A model generated the notes under the pieces. It did not search any database, was not told the origin of the DNA, and saw only the letters and a program-made list of their open reading frames with translations. A DNA stretch of 50,558 nt, taken from contig JAMPFF010000018.1 of the NCBI GenBank assembly GCA_023664605.1, forward strand, positions 1-50,558. The letters are read 5' to 3'. Origin of the DNA: Clostridium sp. Lineage in GTDB: Bacteria > Bacillota > Clostridia > Lachnospirales > Lachnospiraceae. Both the position numbers and the translations under genes were made by a program. Below, piece after piece: positions 42,826 to 50,558 of the stretch; within the stretch, counting starts at the first letter, position 1, and the number at the start of each line of letters is the position of its first letter.

Positions 42826-44661
42826 ATGGAAAAATTTTTGGATTTGATTTCAGAAGAAATGAAAAAAGCATTTGAAGCGGCGGGCTATCAGGCGGATTTG
42901 GGGAAGGTGACGCTTTCCAATAGACCGGATTTGTGCGAATACCAGTGTAATGGAGCCATGGCGGGCGCGAAGCAGTATCATAAAGCCCCGATTGCGATAG
43001 CGAATGAAGTAGCGGAAAAATTGCAGGGCAGCGGGGTGTTTTCGCAGGTGGAAGCGGTGATGCCCGGATTTTTGAATTTGAAAGTGACGGAGAAATTTGT
43101 AAAAGAATATTTACAGGGAATGTGTCAAAATGAAAAGTTCGGATTGCAGATGCCTGAGAACCCAAAGATGATTATTGTGGATTACGGCGGCGCCAATGTG
43201 GCGAAACCGCTTCATGTAGGACATCTGCGTCCGGCGATTATCGGCGAGAGCATCAAGCGGATTTGCCGCTATGCAGGGCATAATGTTATCGGAGACGTTC
43301 ATCTGGGAGATTGGGGATTACAGATGGGGCTTGTTATCACGGAATTAAAAAAACGACAGCCGGAACTTGTTTATTTTGATGAAAGTTATGAGGGAGAGTA
43401 CCCGAAAGAAGCGCCTTTTACCATATCGGAATTAGAGGAAATCTATCCGACGGCAAGCACAAAATCCAAAGAAGATGCGCAGTATAAAGCGGAAGCGATG
43501 GAAGCGACATATAAGCTCCAAAACGGCGTACCCGGATTCAGAGCGCTTTGGCAGCATATTATGGACGTGTCAATAGAGGATTTGAAAAAAAACTATGGAA
43601 ACCTGAATGTGGAGTTTGACCTTTGGAAAGGGGAGTCCGATGTTCAGGAATTGATTCCGGGCATGGTAGAGAAGATGAAAAAAGACGGTTATGCGCATGA
43701 GAGCGAGGGGGCGCTGGTGGTAGACGTCAAAGAAGAAACGGATACGAAAGAAGTACCGCCCTGCATGATTTTAAAATCGGACGGCGCTTCTTTATACAAC
43801 ACAACGGATTTGGCAACCATTATGGACCGTATGAATAAGTATCATCCGGACAAACTGATTTATCTGACGGATAAACGGCAGGCGTTGTATTTTGAGCAGG
43901 TATTCCGCTGCGCAAGAAAGACCGGACTGGTAAAACCGGAGACGGAGCTGCTTCATATTGGAATCGGAACCATGAACGGGAACGACGGAAAGCCTTTTAA
44001 AACAAGGGATGGCGGCGTGATGCGTCTGGAACATCTTCTTCGTGAGATTAATGAAGAGATGTATCGCAAGATTATAGATAATAAATCTATGGGCGAAGCG
44101 GAAGCAAAGGAAATTTCAGGAGTGGTGGCTCTTTCTGCGGTTAAATATGGCGATTTGTCCAATCAGGCGTTGAAAGACTACATTTTTGATATTGACAGGT
44201 TCACATCTTTCGAGGGAGATACCGGTCCGTATATTCTGTATACCATTGTCAGGATTAAGTCGATTCTGCACAAATACACGGAGCAGACCGGCAGTGCAGA
44301 TGCTTCTATGGCAGCGGACTCTGGAACAGATGGCAATGTCGATATATTAAATGGTGACAGTAATTTGGAACCGAGTGCGCTGCGGGCGGCGGAAAGTGAG
44401 TCGGAAAAGGCTCTGATGCTTGAAATTACAGGGTTTAATGCGATGATAGAAAGCGCTTATGAGGAAGCTGCACCGCATAAAGTCTGCGCTTATATTTATG
44501 ATTTGGCGAATGCTTTTAACCATTTTTATCATGAGACAAAGATTCTGACGGAAGAGGATGAAAAAAAGCAGTCCGGCTGGATAGCGCTTTTGGTATTGAC
44601 AAGAGATGTGCTGGAAACGTGTATTGATTTGCTGGGATTTTCAGCGCCGGAGAGGATGTAA
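42826..44661 (+). CDS. argS: Arginyl-tRNA synthetase
   Basis: Charges tRNA-Arg. Class I synthetase with the HIGH-type motif PLHVGHLRPAIIGES, an N-terminal ArgRS-specific domain, and the KPFKTRDGG loop in place of KMSKS. An ATG at 42814 also exists, but GAGAAAGG is only one base from it and 13 from the ATG at 42826, so 42826 is chosen (611 residues); either is possible. A low-complexity insert of about 30 residues (Ser/Asp/Gly-rich) lies in the C-terminal anticodon-binding part. The next gene begins 21 bases later, so the defence genes may use the argS transcript. Confidence 0.96.
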   Translation: MEKFLDLISEEMKKAFEAAGYQADLGKVTLSNRPDLCEYQCNGAMAGAKQYHKAPIAIANEVAEKLQGSGVFSQVEAVMPGFLNLKVTEKFVKEYLQGMCQNEKFGLQMPENPKMIIVDYGGANVAKPLHVGHLRPAIIGESIKRICRYAGHNVIGDVHLGDWGLQMGLVITELKKRQPELVYFDESYEGEYPKEAPFTISELEEIYPTASTKSKEDAQYKAEAMEATYKLQNGVPGFRALWQHIMDVSIEDLKKNYGNLNVEFDLWKGESDVQELIPGMVEKMKKDGYAHESEGALVVDVKEETDTKEVPPCMILKSDGASLYNTTDLATIMDRMNKYHPDKLIYLTDKRQALYFEQVFRCARKTGLVKPETELLHIGIGTMNGNDGKPFKTRDGGVMRLEHLLREINEEMYRKIIDNKSMGEAEAKEISGVVALSAVKYGDLSNQALKDYIFDIDRFTSFEGDTGPYILYTIVRIKSILHKYTEQTGSADASMAADSGTDGNVDILNGDSNLEPSALRAAESESEKALMLEITGFNAMIESAYEEAAPHKVCAYIYDLANAFNHFYHETKILTEEDEKKQSGWIALLVLTRDVLETCIDLLGFSAPERM

Positions 44662-44682
44662 GATGAGAGAGAAAGGCATGGT

Positions 44683-46095
44683 ATGAATATGGAAAGCGAT
44701 TCACGGGTGGAGCTTACGGAGCAGATAATAAACAAATTTAAAATTGCCATGGATTTTTATCGCATGGAATATTCTGATGATTTACGGACTCTTTTTAATG
44801 AATTCGGATATCTGTTGTTATGCAGACTGTCTAATGAGGGATATCTTACGGACGACATGATGGAAGATGGCAGGATTTATGCGTATAAGAGAAAAGTTCG
44901 TCTGAAAGAAGATGAGTCGTCAGAATTACCGGCAAAGGAAATCGATTTTCTGATTGGCTTTTGGCATTCAACCTTTCAAGAAAATGTTGTAAGGGTAAAT
45001 AACAGATTTTCCGTTTTTGCCGATTTTTCCTTTTCCATTAAAAGGCATTCCGTACTGCGCCAGATACTGCTTGTCATTAAAGATTTGATTTTGCTGCGGA
45101 AACAGTCTGATGATATGTCCGCGGTTTATCATGCAGTCTATAATATCCATAGTCTGTGTATTAGCAGCGGTAAGTCGGCTTCGGGGAGATTTTTTGTGCC
45201 GGATAGGATTGTGGAGCGGCTTATGGAACGGTTATATGCAAAAACGGAATCTGAGCATAGTAAACGGCCGGCAACGGTTTTGGACCCGCAGTATGGTACG
45301 GGCAATATGCTGATGATGGCGAAAAAGTATTACCCAAACGCTTCTTTTTATGGATTTGAAAATAACCAGATATTTCGGATATCCGCGCAGATACTGGCAA
45401 TTCTTTCGGATATGGCGATAAAAACGTATGAGGGAGAATTTTCGGAGAAACAAGCGGAAAGCCAATATGACATTGTATTGGCAAATCCTGTCTTTAATAA
45501 TAACGTCATGCCGCAGAATATATATCTGCCGTTTTTTTCATATGAATCGGGAGAGATAAAAAGCCAATACAGCCTGTTTATCGTGCGTATTTTACAGTCG
45601 CTTGCACCGGGCGGACATGCTGTTATCATAACGCCGGACAGCTTTTTATTTTCCATGAAACGGGATTATATGGCGGTGCGTGAATGGATGCTGGACGCTT
45701 ACTGTCTGGAAGAAGTGATAGCGCTGCCGGAAAAAACGTTTTATCCGCAGGCAACGACCAGAGCGAGTGCGTTAATCGTCAGTAACCGGGCGGAAAATGG
45801 CAGCAGGATGGCGCATGGACAGACAAAGGCCGTAACATTTTATCAGATGGCGCAGAAAGAAGATGACGATACCGACGGATTGAAAAACAGAGAGTCGGAT
45901 GCCGAATGGGTCGTTGATATTGATACCATTCGGGATGCAGGATATAATCTTCTTTCCGAACACTATAGGCCATCTTCCATGCGGGAACTGGAATTTGAAG
46001 ACCCGGCAGAGTTACTTATGCAGATGCTAAAAGAGCAGGATGAAGTTCTAAGAGATATGGAAAGTCTCCTTGAGGAGGTCGAAAATATACAATGA
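44683..46095 (+). CDS. hsdM: Type I-like N6-adenine DNA methyltransferase (HsdM-like)
   Basis: 470 residues: a helical N-terminal part (1-165), then a Rossmann methylase with GRFFVPDRIVERLM (169-181), SAM-binding motif I DPQYGTG (201-207), and motif IV at 268-271. Motif IV reads NPVF, not the usual NPPF/NPPY. The later ALPEKTFYPQATTRASALIV is the typical HsdM block. It would methylate adenine in a sequence set by the next gene and so mark self DNA. GAAAGG lies 6 bases before the ATG. The stop overlaps the specificity gene by 4 bp. No HsdR gene is present. Whether NPVF is active is open. Confidence 0.85.
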   Translation: MNMESDSRVELTEQIINKFKIAMDFYRMEYSDDLRTLFNEFGYLLLCRLSNEGYLTDDMMEDGRIYAYKRKVRLKEDESSELPAKEIDFLIGFWHSTFQENVVRVNNRFSVFADFSFSIKRHSVLRQILLVIKDLILLRKQSDDMSAVYHAVYNIHSLCISSGKSASGRFFVPDRIVERLMERLYAKTESEHSKRPATVLDPQYGTGNMLMMAKKYYPNASFYGFENNQIFRISAQILAILSDMAIKTYEGEFSEKQAESQYDIVLANPVFNNNVMPQNIYLPFFSYESGEIKSQYSLFIVRILQSLAPGGHAVIITPDSFLFSMKRDYMAVREWMLDAYCLEEVIALPEKTFYPQATTRASALIVSNRAENGSRMAHGQTKAVTFYQMAQKEDDDTDGLKNRESDAEWVVDIDTIRDAGYNLLSEHYRPSSMRELEFEDPAELLMQMLKEQDEVLRDMESLLEEVENIQ

Positions 46096-47609
46096 ACTGG
46101 CAGAGAAAATTATTAAAAGACGTGGTGGTTGACTGGATAAAGGGCGCTACTCCCAACCGTACGCGCAAAGAATATTATGCGGAAAAAGCGGGTATGCCAT
46201 GGGTCAAGGTCAGCGATTTAAACGAGCGGGATTTATGGGAAACGGAAAATTACTTAACGGAAGAGGGCGCCAACTGGATTGGACGGGAGGTTCCCAAAGG
46301 CGCTGTGCTTTTGTCTGTTTCCGGCACGATAGGAAAGGTTTCCATCGCAAGAGTGCCATTGATGGTCAATCAGGCGGTTCAGGCCATGGTTTTTAGAGAA
46401 GATATGGTTTTGACGGAATATGCTTATTATTACTTTCAGTTTTACAGACCGTGGCTGGAGAGGATGGCCAATACGGTCACCATCCCCAATCTAACGAAAA
46501 CGAGACTGGCAAATACATATATTTTGTTTCCGTGTATGGAAGAACAAAGATATATCGTCCATATTATGAAAAGAGCGGAGGATATGCTTAAAAAGCAGTG
46601 TCATGCCTATCAGGAGACAGAGCGGATATTGGACGGCATTATGGAAAGAAAGCGGGCAGCTTTCCACAGCGGAAACGGAAGCTATCAACTGCGAGACTGC
46701 CTGGCGGAATCCATTGCGCTCATATCAGCAGCCCACAGAAGAAAAGACGCTTTTATGGAACGGATGCTTTTGCGGCCGGGAGATATTGTAATCAGACAGC
46801 ATCCGTCAAAAAAGGATGAAAATTATCTGTTAATAACAAAAGAAACAGATATTGAAGCGGCTGCGGCGTTTACCGGAAGCTTGTTACACGTCAGGGTAAA
46901 TCCTGTCAGGCTGCAGCCGGAAGTTTTGTTGGGATGGCTGCGCTTTGCTTCCAAATATCTGGGTTTTCACGGTGAGCCGTTAAAGGCCTCTGGAGCGGCC
47001 GATATGGAGATTCCCGAGGCATTTTGGGGAACACAGGGCGAACTTACGGGCATCCTGCGAAAACTATTTGCCATTCAGGATAAGGTAAAAAGAATTGAAA
47101 AGAAAGAAGAACGGTTCTATCAGGCATTGCTGACGGCTGCCCTGACGGCCCGGTTATCGAAAAAGTATCGGACAGGCAGAGGGTTTGAAGACCCCGACGA
47201 AGATTTTATCCTATGGCATTATGGCGCAAAAGCAGTAGAAGTGGAACATGATGAGTCGGCAAAAAAAGTGATTAATCCGGCCGCGTTATTTCAGGGCGGA
47301 CAAAGAAAAATCATCGGATTGCTGTCGGATTTTCAAAAAGAAATGTTGTGTAAGTATCTGGAAAAGGAAAAAATTTCCATGCCCATCCATGAGGTATTAA
47401 AGAACTTAAAAACGGAAAATAAGGCGGTATGTGCGGGATATTCCATACAGGATGCCATTGCGGCAGTGAAAATACTGGAGGGCTTAGGATTTTTGGAAAA
47501 GACGATTCCCGAAAAATTATTGCTTGGAGAAAATGAGATTACGGATTTGCGTGGAAATGCCGTGACAATTCAGAAATACAAGGCTGTTGCAGCCAAGATG
47601 AAAGAATAA
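46092..47609 (+). CDS. hsdS: Type I-like specificity subunit (HsdS-like) with an extra C-terminal domain
   Basis: 505 residues. The first target-recognition domain (about 1-165) is typical: KGATPNR, MPWVKVSDL, GAVLLSVSGTIGKVSI, and TIPNLTKTRLANTYILF with EQRYIV. A coiled-coil spacer follows (about 150-192), then a second divergent recognition domain (about 195-320) and a second helix (320-360). An unusual region of about 145 residues (360-505) ends the protein, helical and possibly winged-helix (SIQDAIAAVKILEGLGFLEK). It should direct the methylase and, by inference, the downstream effector to a split DNA site. It overlaps the methylase as ATGA. Confidence 0.82.
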   Translation: MNWQRKLLKDVVVDWIKGATPNRTRKEYYAEKAGMPWVKVSDLNERDLWETENYLTEEGANWIGREVPKGAVLLSVSGTIGKVSIARVPLMVNQAVQAMVFREDMVLTEYAYYYFQFYRPWLERMANTVTIPNLTKTRLANTYILFPCMEEQRYIVHIMKRAEDMLKKQCHAYQETERILDGIMERKRAAFHSGNGSYQLRDCLAESIALISAAHRRKDAFMERMLLRPGDIVIRQHPSKKDENYLLITKETDIEAAAAFTGSLLHVRVNPVRLQPEVLLGWLRFASKYLGFHGEPLKASGAADMEIPEAFWGTQGELTGILRKLFAIQDKVKRIEKKEERFYQALLTAALTARLSKKYRTGRGFEDPDEDFILWHYGAKAVEVEHDESAKKVINPAALFQGGQRKIIGLLSDFQKEMLCKYLEKEKISMPIHEVLKNLKTENKAVCAGYSIQDAIAAVKILEGLGFLEKTIPEKLLLGENEITDLRGNAVTIQKYKAVAAKMKE

Positions 47610-47628
47610 GAGAAAGACGTGGACGAGG

Positions 47629-49230
47629 ATGAAACTGGAATATTTGTATCTGGATGGATATAAAGGCATAAAAGAGCTTAAGATTCATTTTGATGAACAA
47701 TCCGCACCGGTGGCGGTTAATTTCTTTGTAGGGCGTAACGGTTCGGGAAAATCACGGATACTGGAAGCCGTAGGCTTGATTTTTACCCGGATTATGCAGG
47801 AAGAACTTCCCGGTTTTTATTTTGAAATCTGGTATAGTATGCCGGACGGCGTAAGGGTTTTTGTAAAGCCGCAGGCGCCGGATTACCATGATGAATCAGG
47901 CAGGCGGCGTAAGCTTTATGTCCGGGTGGAACAAAGGGGGAAAGTATCGGAATCTTATGCGGTTCCGAATGAGTATCTTCCCAGCCGGATTATTTCCTAT
48001 TGCTCCGGTGCAAATAATTCCATGGAAGCAATCTTGATATCGTCTCCGAGAGATGCACTTGCCAGTGATTTTTATGACATTGCCATGCAGAAAGAAGCGG
48101 ACAGGAATCCTGAAGCCATAGAAGAGATGCGCCGTTATTATGAGCAGCTTATTATTAACCCGCGGATGCTGTATCTGGATGCCATATCGTCCAAAATCAT
48201 TTTACCGGTGCTTTTTGCAGTGATTCCCATGGATATGCAAAGCGATGATGACGGGCAGAATTTGGATAAGTATTGGGAATTGCGGGAGATGCTGGTGAAG
48301 CGTCTGCATACAGGCCTGCTCCCGGCAGCTTTTTCTTTTCAGGTAAATGAGGAACTGATGGAACGCACTGCCGATATACCACAGATTGATTTGCTGCGGC
48401 GGCTGTTGGAAGAGAGTCGTACGAAAGAGGCTGGGGCAGATTCCTGGGTGATTGATAAAACCTCTGTCACTGAGGAAATGGCGGATGAAAACCAGCCGAC
48501 GGAATCCGTGGCAGTATTTTTGTATAGTCAATATGACAAAACGGATGAAAGGTCTTTTTACCACCCGGGATTGCAGAAATTTTTTGACGGAAATTCCCTG
48601 CATTTGATATCCGTGCTTTTGACTGCATACAGAGAGGGCATTATAAAAGACGTTCACTTTTTTTACAGAAACAGTGAGCAAAAAGGGCTGTTCAAAACAA
48701 AGGATTTAAGCGATGGCGAATTGATGTGGCTGGCAAGGACCGGTCTGATTTTGCTGGCGCAAAGCCATTGCGGAGACAATATGCTCTTTTTATATGATGA
48801 ACCGGACGTGCATTTTAATGACGATTGGAACAGGGATTTTATTAATATTATATACGAACTCAACAAGAACACGCAAAATGCGTTTTTAATTGCGACGCAT
48901 TCCACTTTGCTGTTGACGGATGCCATGTATGGGCAGATTACGCTCTTGGACAATGCTGATGATGGCCAGGTTACGGTAGAGGATATTGATATTTCAACCT
49001 TTGCCGCCCAAAGGGATGAGATTTCCAAACATATTTTTAAGACGAATGCTATCGGCAAATATGCTGCCGGTTTTGTGAATGGGATGATAGAAGAAGTGAA
49101 CAGGATGGAAGAGACAAAAGAAATTGATTTGGAAAAAATCAGGGAAAATATTAGTAAATTAGGTCCGGGATATCAACGGTTTCAGATGTATGAGGCATAT
49201 TATTCTCTGGCAGACGCTGAAATGAGGTGA
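47629..49230 (+). CDS. RecF/ABC-type ATPase, PtuA-like putative defence effector
   Basis: 533 residues. The N-terminal MKLEYLYLDGYKGIKEL is the start typical of AAA_15/AAA_21 (OLD, RecF, PtuA) ATPases. Walker A GRNGSGKS is at 35-42, an ABC-type signature LSDGE at 360-364, Walker B MLFLYDEPD at 385-393 (catalytic E391), and the switch His in IATHS (H424). There is no TOPRIM domain, so it is not an OLD nuclease. Followed directly by an HNH gene, the pair has the Septu (PtuA-PtuB) layout. It may sense DNA state and license the nuclease. The ribosome site is weak and it starts 19 bases after hsdS. Confidence 0.82.
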   Translation: MKLEYLYLDGYKGIKELKIHFDEQSAPVAVNFFVGRNGSGKSRILEAVGLIFTRIMQEELPGFYFEIWYSMPDGVRVFVKPQAPDYHDESGRRRKLYVRVEQRGKVSESYAVPNEYLPSRIISYCSGANNSMEAILISSPRDALASDFYDIAMQKEADRNPEAIEEMRRYYEQLIINPRMLYLDAISSKIILPVLFAVIPMDMQSDDDGQNLDKYWELREMLVKRLHTGLLPAAFSFQVNEELMERTADIPQIDLLRRLLEESRTKEAGADSWVIDKTSVTEEMADENQPTESVAVFLYSQYDKTDERSFYHPGLQKFFDGNSLHLISVLLTAYREGIIKDVHFFYRNSEQKGLFKTKDLSDGELMWLARTGLILLAQSHCGDNMLFLYDEPDVHFNDDWNRDFINIIYELNKNTQNAFLIATHSTLLLTDAMYGQITLLDNADDGQVTVEDIDISTFAAQRDEISKHIFKTNAIGKYAAGFVNGMIEEVNRMEETKEIDLEKIRENISKLGPGYQRFQMYEAYYSLADAEMR

Positions 49231-49234
49231 TATT

Positions 49235-50386
49235 ATTTTCTGGGATATTCATAGTAAAAATCACGAAAAAGACCTTGCTTATATCAGTAAATGCCTGCGC
49301 GCCGTTTTTGCATTTGCGGCTTCTTTGGGTGGGAGCAGCGCTTCCTTTGATGAGAAAGAATGGAAAAATTTTTTAAAAAGGAACGAATCTGTTTTCGGCA
49401 TATCCCAAAAGGATGGTGCATGGATATACGGATTTTATGGTAATAACGCCCGGAACAGTTCGGCAATGAAGAAGGCTGTGGATGACCTTTTGGCTATGCC
49501 ACAACCGCAAAGACAAAAGATTTATGATGCGGTTAGGCATGATATGGAATTTACAAAAGATACTTCCGTAAGCTTTTCCTTTCAGACGGTAGAACTGGAC
49601 GAAATGGAGCAGCAGATAATCAAAAACTTTTTTCTTTATTTTCATAAAGAAAGATTCCGTTTGGAGAGCGGTTTTGCGTTAGAAGGGCTTAGCGAGAAGC
49701 CCTATGGAAGAAAGGAGTTTGTGGGAAAATATTTTGATGTAGAAAATAAACAGCTTCAACATATCTGCCCGGTTTGTTTATTGCAGACTACAAATGCAAA
49801 GAAAGAACATGACGTGGAACATTATTTCCCTAAGGCTTTCATTCCCTGTCTGGCGCTGCATCCCGATAATCTTTATTTTTCCTGTAAATCATGCAATCAG
49901 GTTTATAAAGAAGAGAAGAAACATACGGATGACAGCCGTAATGCGGATATCCGGCACATATTTCTTCCCTATGTGGACACGGTCAGGGATAAAGTAAAAA
50001 TTAAGTTCAAGTATGAAAGTGGGCATGACAGTCTCTTTTTTGCACCGGCTGACCCGGGAGAAGATTTTATAGAAGATAAGATCAAGACGTTTGACTATTT
50101 CTTCGAGCTGCAAAAGCGTTGGTCAGAGATGCTGGAATGCTATTACCAAAACCTGGCAGAGGAGTTTGAAGAGCCGGATTTATATGATGAAGCTGTATTG
50201 GGAGAAGAGGCGCTTTATCAGAAGATGAATGCTGATTGGCAGAAAAAGCAAAGAAATATCATGAAAAAACCGGCATGTTATGTAGAGACGCGCTATCGGG
50301 AATGGATGTGCCAAAAGGATAGTGTGCAGTTTAAGGCATTCTATTCCAATTTGACGCAGAAAGGAACGGAGGCGAAAACGATTTAG
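49235..50386 (+). CDS. HNH endonuclease, PtuB-like putative defence effector
   Basis: 383 residues if started at ATT 49235. The frame is open from 49226, codes a protein-like stretch (WDIHSKNHEKDLAYISKCLR) before the first usual start (TTG 49325, residue 31), and a near-perfect Shine-Dalgarno GAGGTGAT (49224-49231) stands before ATT, not before TTG. The HNH domain lies at about 177-225: CPVC (178, 181), DVEHYFPK with catalytic H196, HPDN at about 209-212, and CKSCN (217, 220, 221). The rest is helical and unassigned. It presumably cuts DNA when activated by the ATPase upstream. If the ATT start is wrong the gene is 49325-50386 (353 residues). Confidence 0.78.
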   Translation: MFWDIHSKNHEKDLAYISKCLRAVFAFAASLGGSSASFDEKEWKNFLKRNESVFGISQKDGAWIYGFYGNNARNSSAMKKAVDDLLAMPQPQRQKIYDAVRHDMEFTKDTSVSFSFQTVELDEMEQQIIKNFFLYFHKERFRLESGFALEGLSEKPYGRKEFVGKYFDVENKQLQHICPVCLLQTTNAKKEHDVEHYFPKAFIPCLALHPDNLYFSCKSCNQVYKEEKKHTDDSRNADIRHIFLPYVDTVRDKVKIKFKYESGHDSLFFAPADPGEDFIEDKIKTFDYFFELQKRWSEMLECYYQNLAEEFEEPDLYDEAVLGEEALYQKMNADWQKKQRNIMKKPACYVETRYREWMCQKDSVQFKAFYSNLTQKGTEAKTI

Positions 50387-50427
50387 CAGCCTGCTTTGGC
50401 AATTTAGAAAAAAACGCGAGAAACCTC

Positions 50428-50457
50428 TTGACAAGACAGGGGAATAAATTGTATACT
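50428..50457 (+). promoter_or_regulatory. Strong sigma-A promoter of the tRNA-Val unit
   Basis: TTGACA (50428-50433) and TATACT (50452-50457) are 18 bases apart, about 50 bases before the tRNA. It also marks the downstream limit of the defence genes, since no terminator is seen before it. Confidence 0.8.
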
Positions 50458-50507
50458 AGCAAAGCGGGTTGTGAAAACGGGAAACTGTGGACAATCTGTT
50501 ATTGAAT

Positions 50508-50558
50508 GGGATCTTAGCTCAGCTGGGAGAGCATCTGCCTTACAAGCAGAGGGTCATA
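50508..50558 (+). tRNA. tRNA-Val, anticodon TAC, 3' partial
   Basis: The acceptor 5' strand GGGATCT, D arm GCTC/GAGC with loop AGCTGGGA, and anticodon arm TCTGC/GCAGA with loop CTTACAA (anticodon TAC) are visible. The window ends in the variable loop or T arm, so the 3' part is missing. Probably the first of a tRNA cluster. Confidence 0.88.

Noticed and set aside
47629-49230. OLD-family nuclease
   Set aside because: The C-terminus lacks a recognisable TOPRIM motif; the protein ends soon after the ATPase domain.

Overview
The window looks like chromosomal DNA of an anaerobic Clostridia member, most likely a gut Lachnospiraceae. The basis is protein flavour (PurL of the long fused type, QueH, ClpC, RadA, an LCP protein, heterodimeric ABC exporter), strong AGGAGG-type ribosome binding sites, sigma-A promoters, tRNA genes without an encoded CCA, and moderate GC with heavy use of GCG and GGC codons. 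No phage, IS element or CRISPR array was seen.

Layout. 1-10.5 kb: a tight plus-strand run with the end of purM, then purN, purD, a zinc-ribbon/HTH protein, a membrane SH3 protein, a GntR regulator, clpC, a conserved 136-aa protein, radA and an LCP cell-wall enzyme. 10.6-14.1 kb: the two halves of an ABC exporter. 14.1-14.9 kb (minus): a lipoprotein and tRNA-Ala(CGC) and tRNA-Trp. 15-27.8 kb: carbohydrate genes. These are a LacI regulator, an unusual 613-aa barrel protein with an overlapping zinc-ribbon gene, an intracellular GH53 galactanase, a second LacI regulator (minus), a sugar ABC transporter (binding protein and two permeases), a GH13 lipoprotein, and an OxlT-like MFS transporter. 27.8-29.9 kb: a small putative BECR-fold nuclease, an apparently independent structured RNA with its own promoter and terminator, and a serpin lipoprotein. 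29.9-33.5 kb: a large cNMP-fold protein (minus), a small unknown protein and a TetR regulator. 33.5-44.7 kb: purL, carA, carB, queH, argS. 44.7-50.4 kb: a four-gene putative defence operon, then a promoter and the start of tRNA-Val at the window edge.

The strongest candidate for something undescribed is the 44.7-50.4 kb operon. A type I-like adenine methylase and a specificity subunit are followed, where HsdR would be expected, by a RecF/ABC-type ATPase and an HNH nuclease of the PtuA/PtuB (Septu) kind. This suggests a modification module joined to a Septu-like effector. The second candidate is the RNA of about 175 nt at 28267-28442. It has a 15-bp closing stem, a GNRA-capped hairpin and two hairpins whose loops can pair over 6 bp, and it lies between the putative nuclease and the serpin. 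Further points are LacI-type operators shared between a regulator and its neighbour, a densely folded malE-malF-type spacer, and a recurring GAATGC/GCATTC intergenic hairpin.
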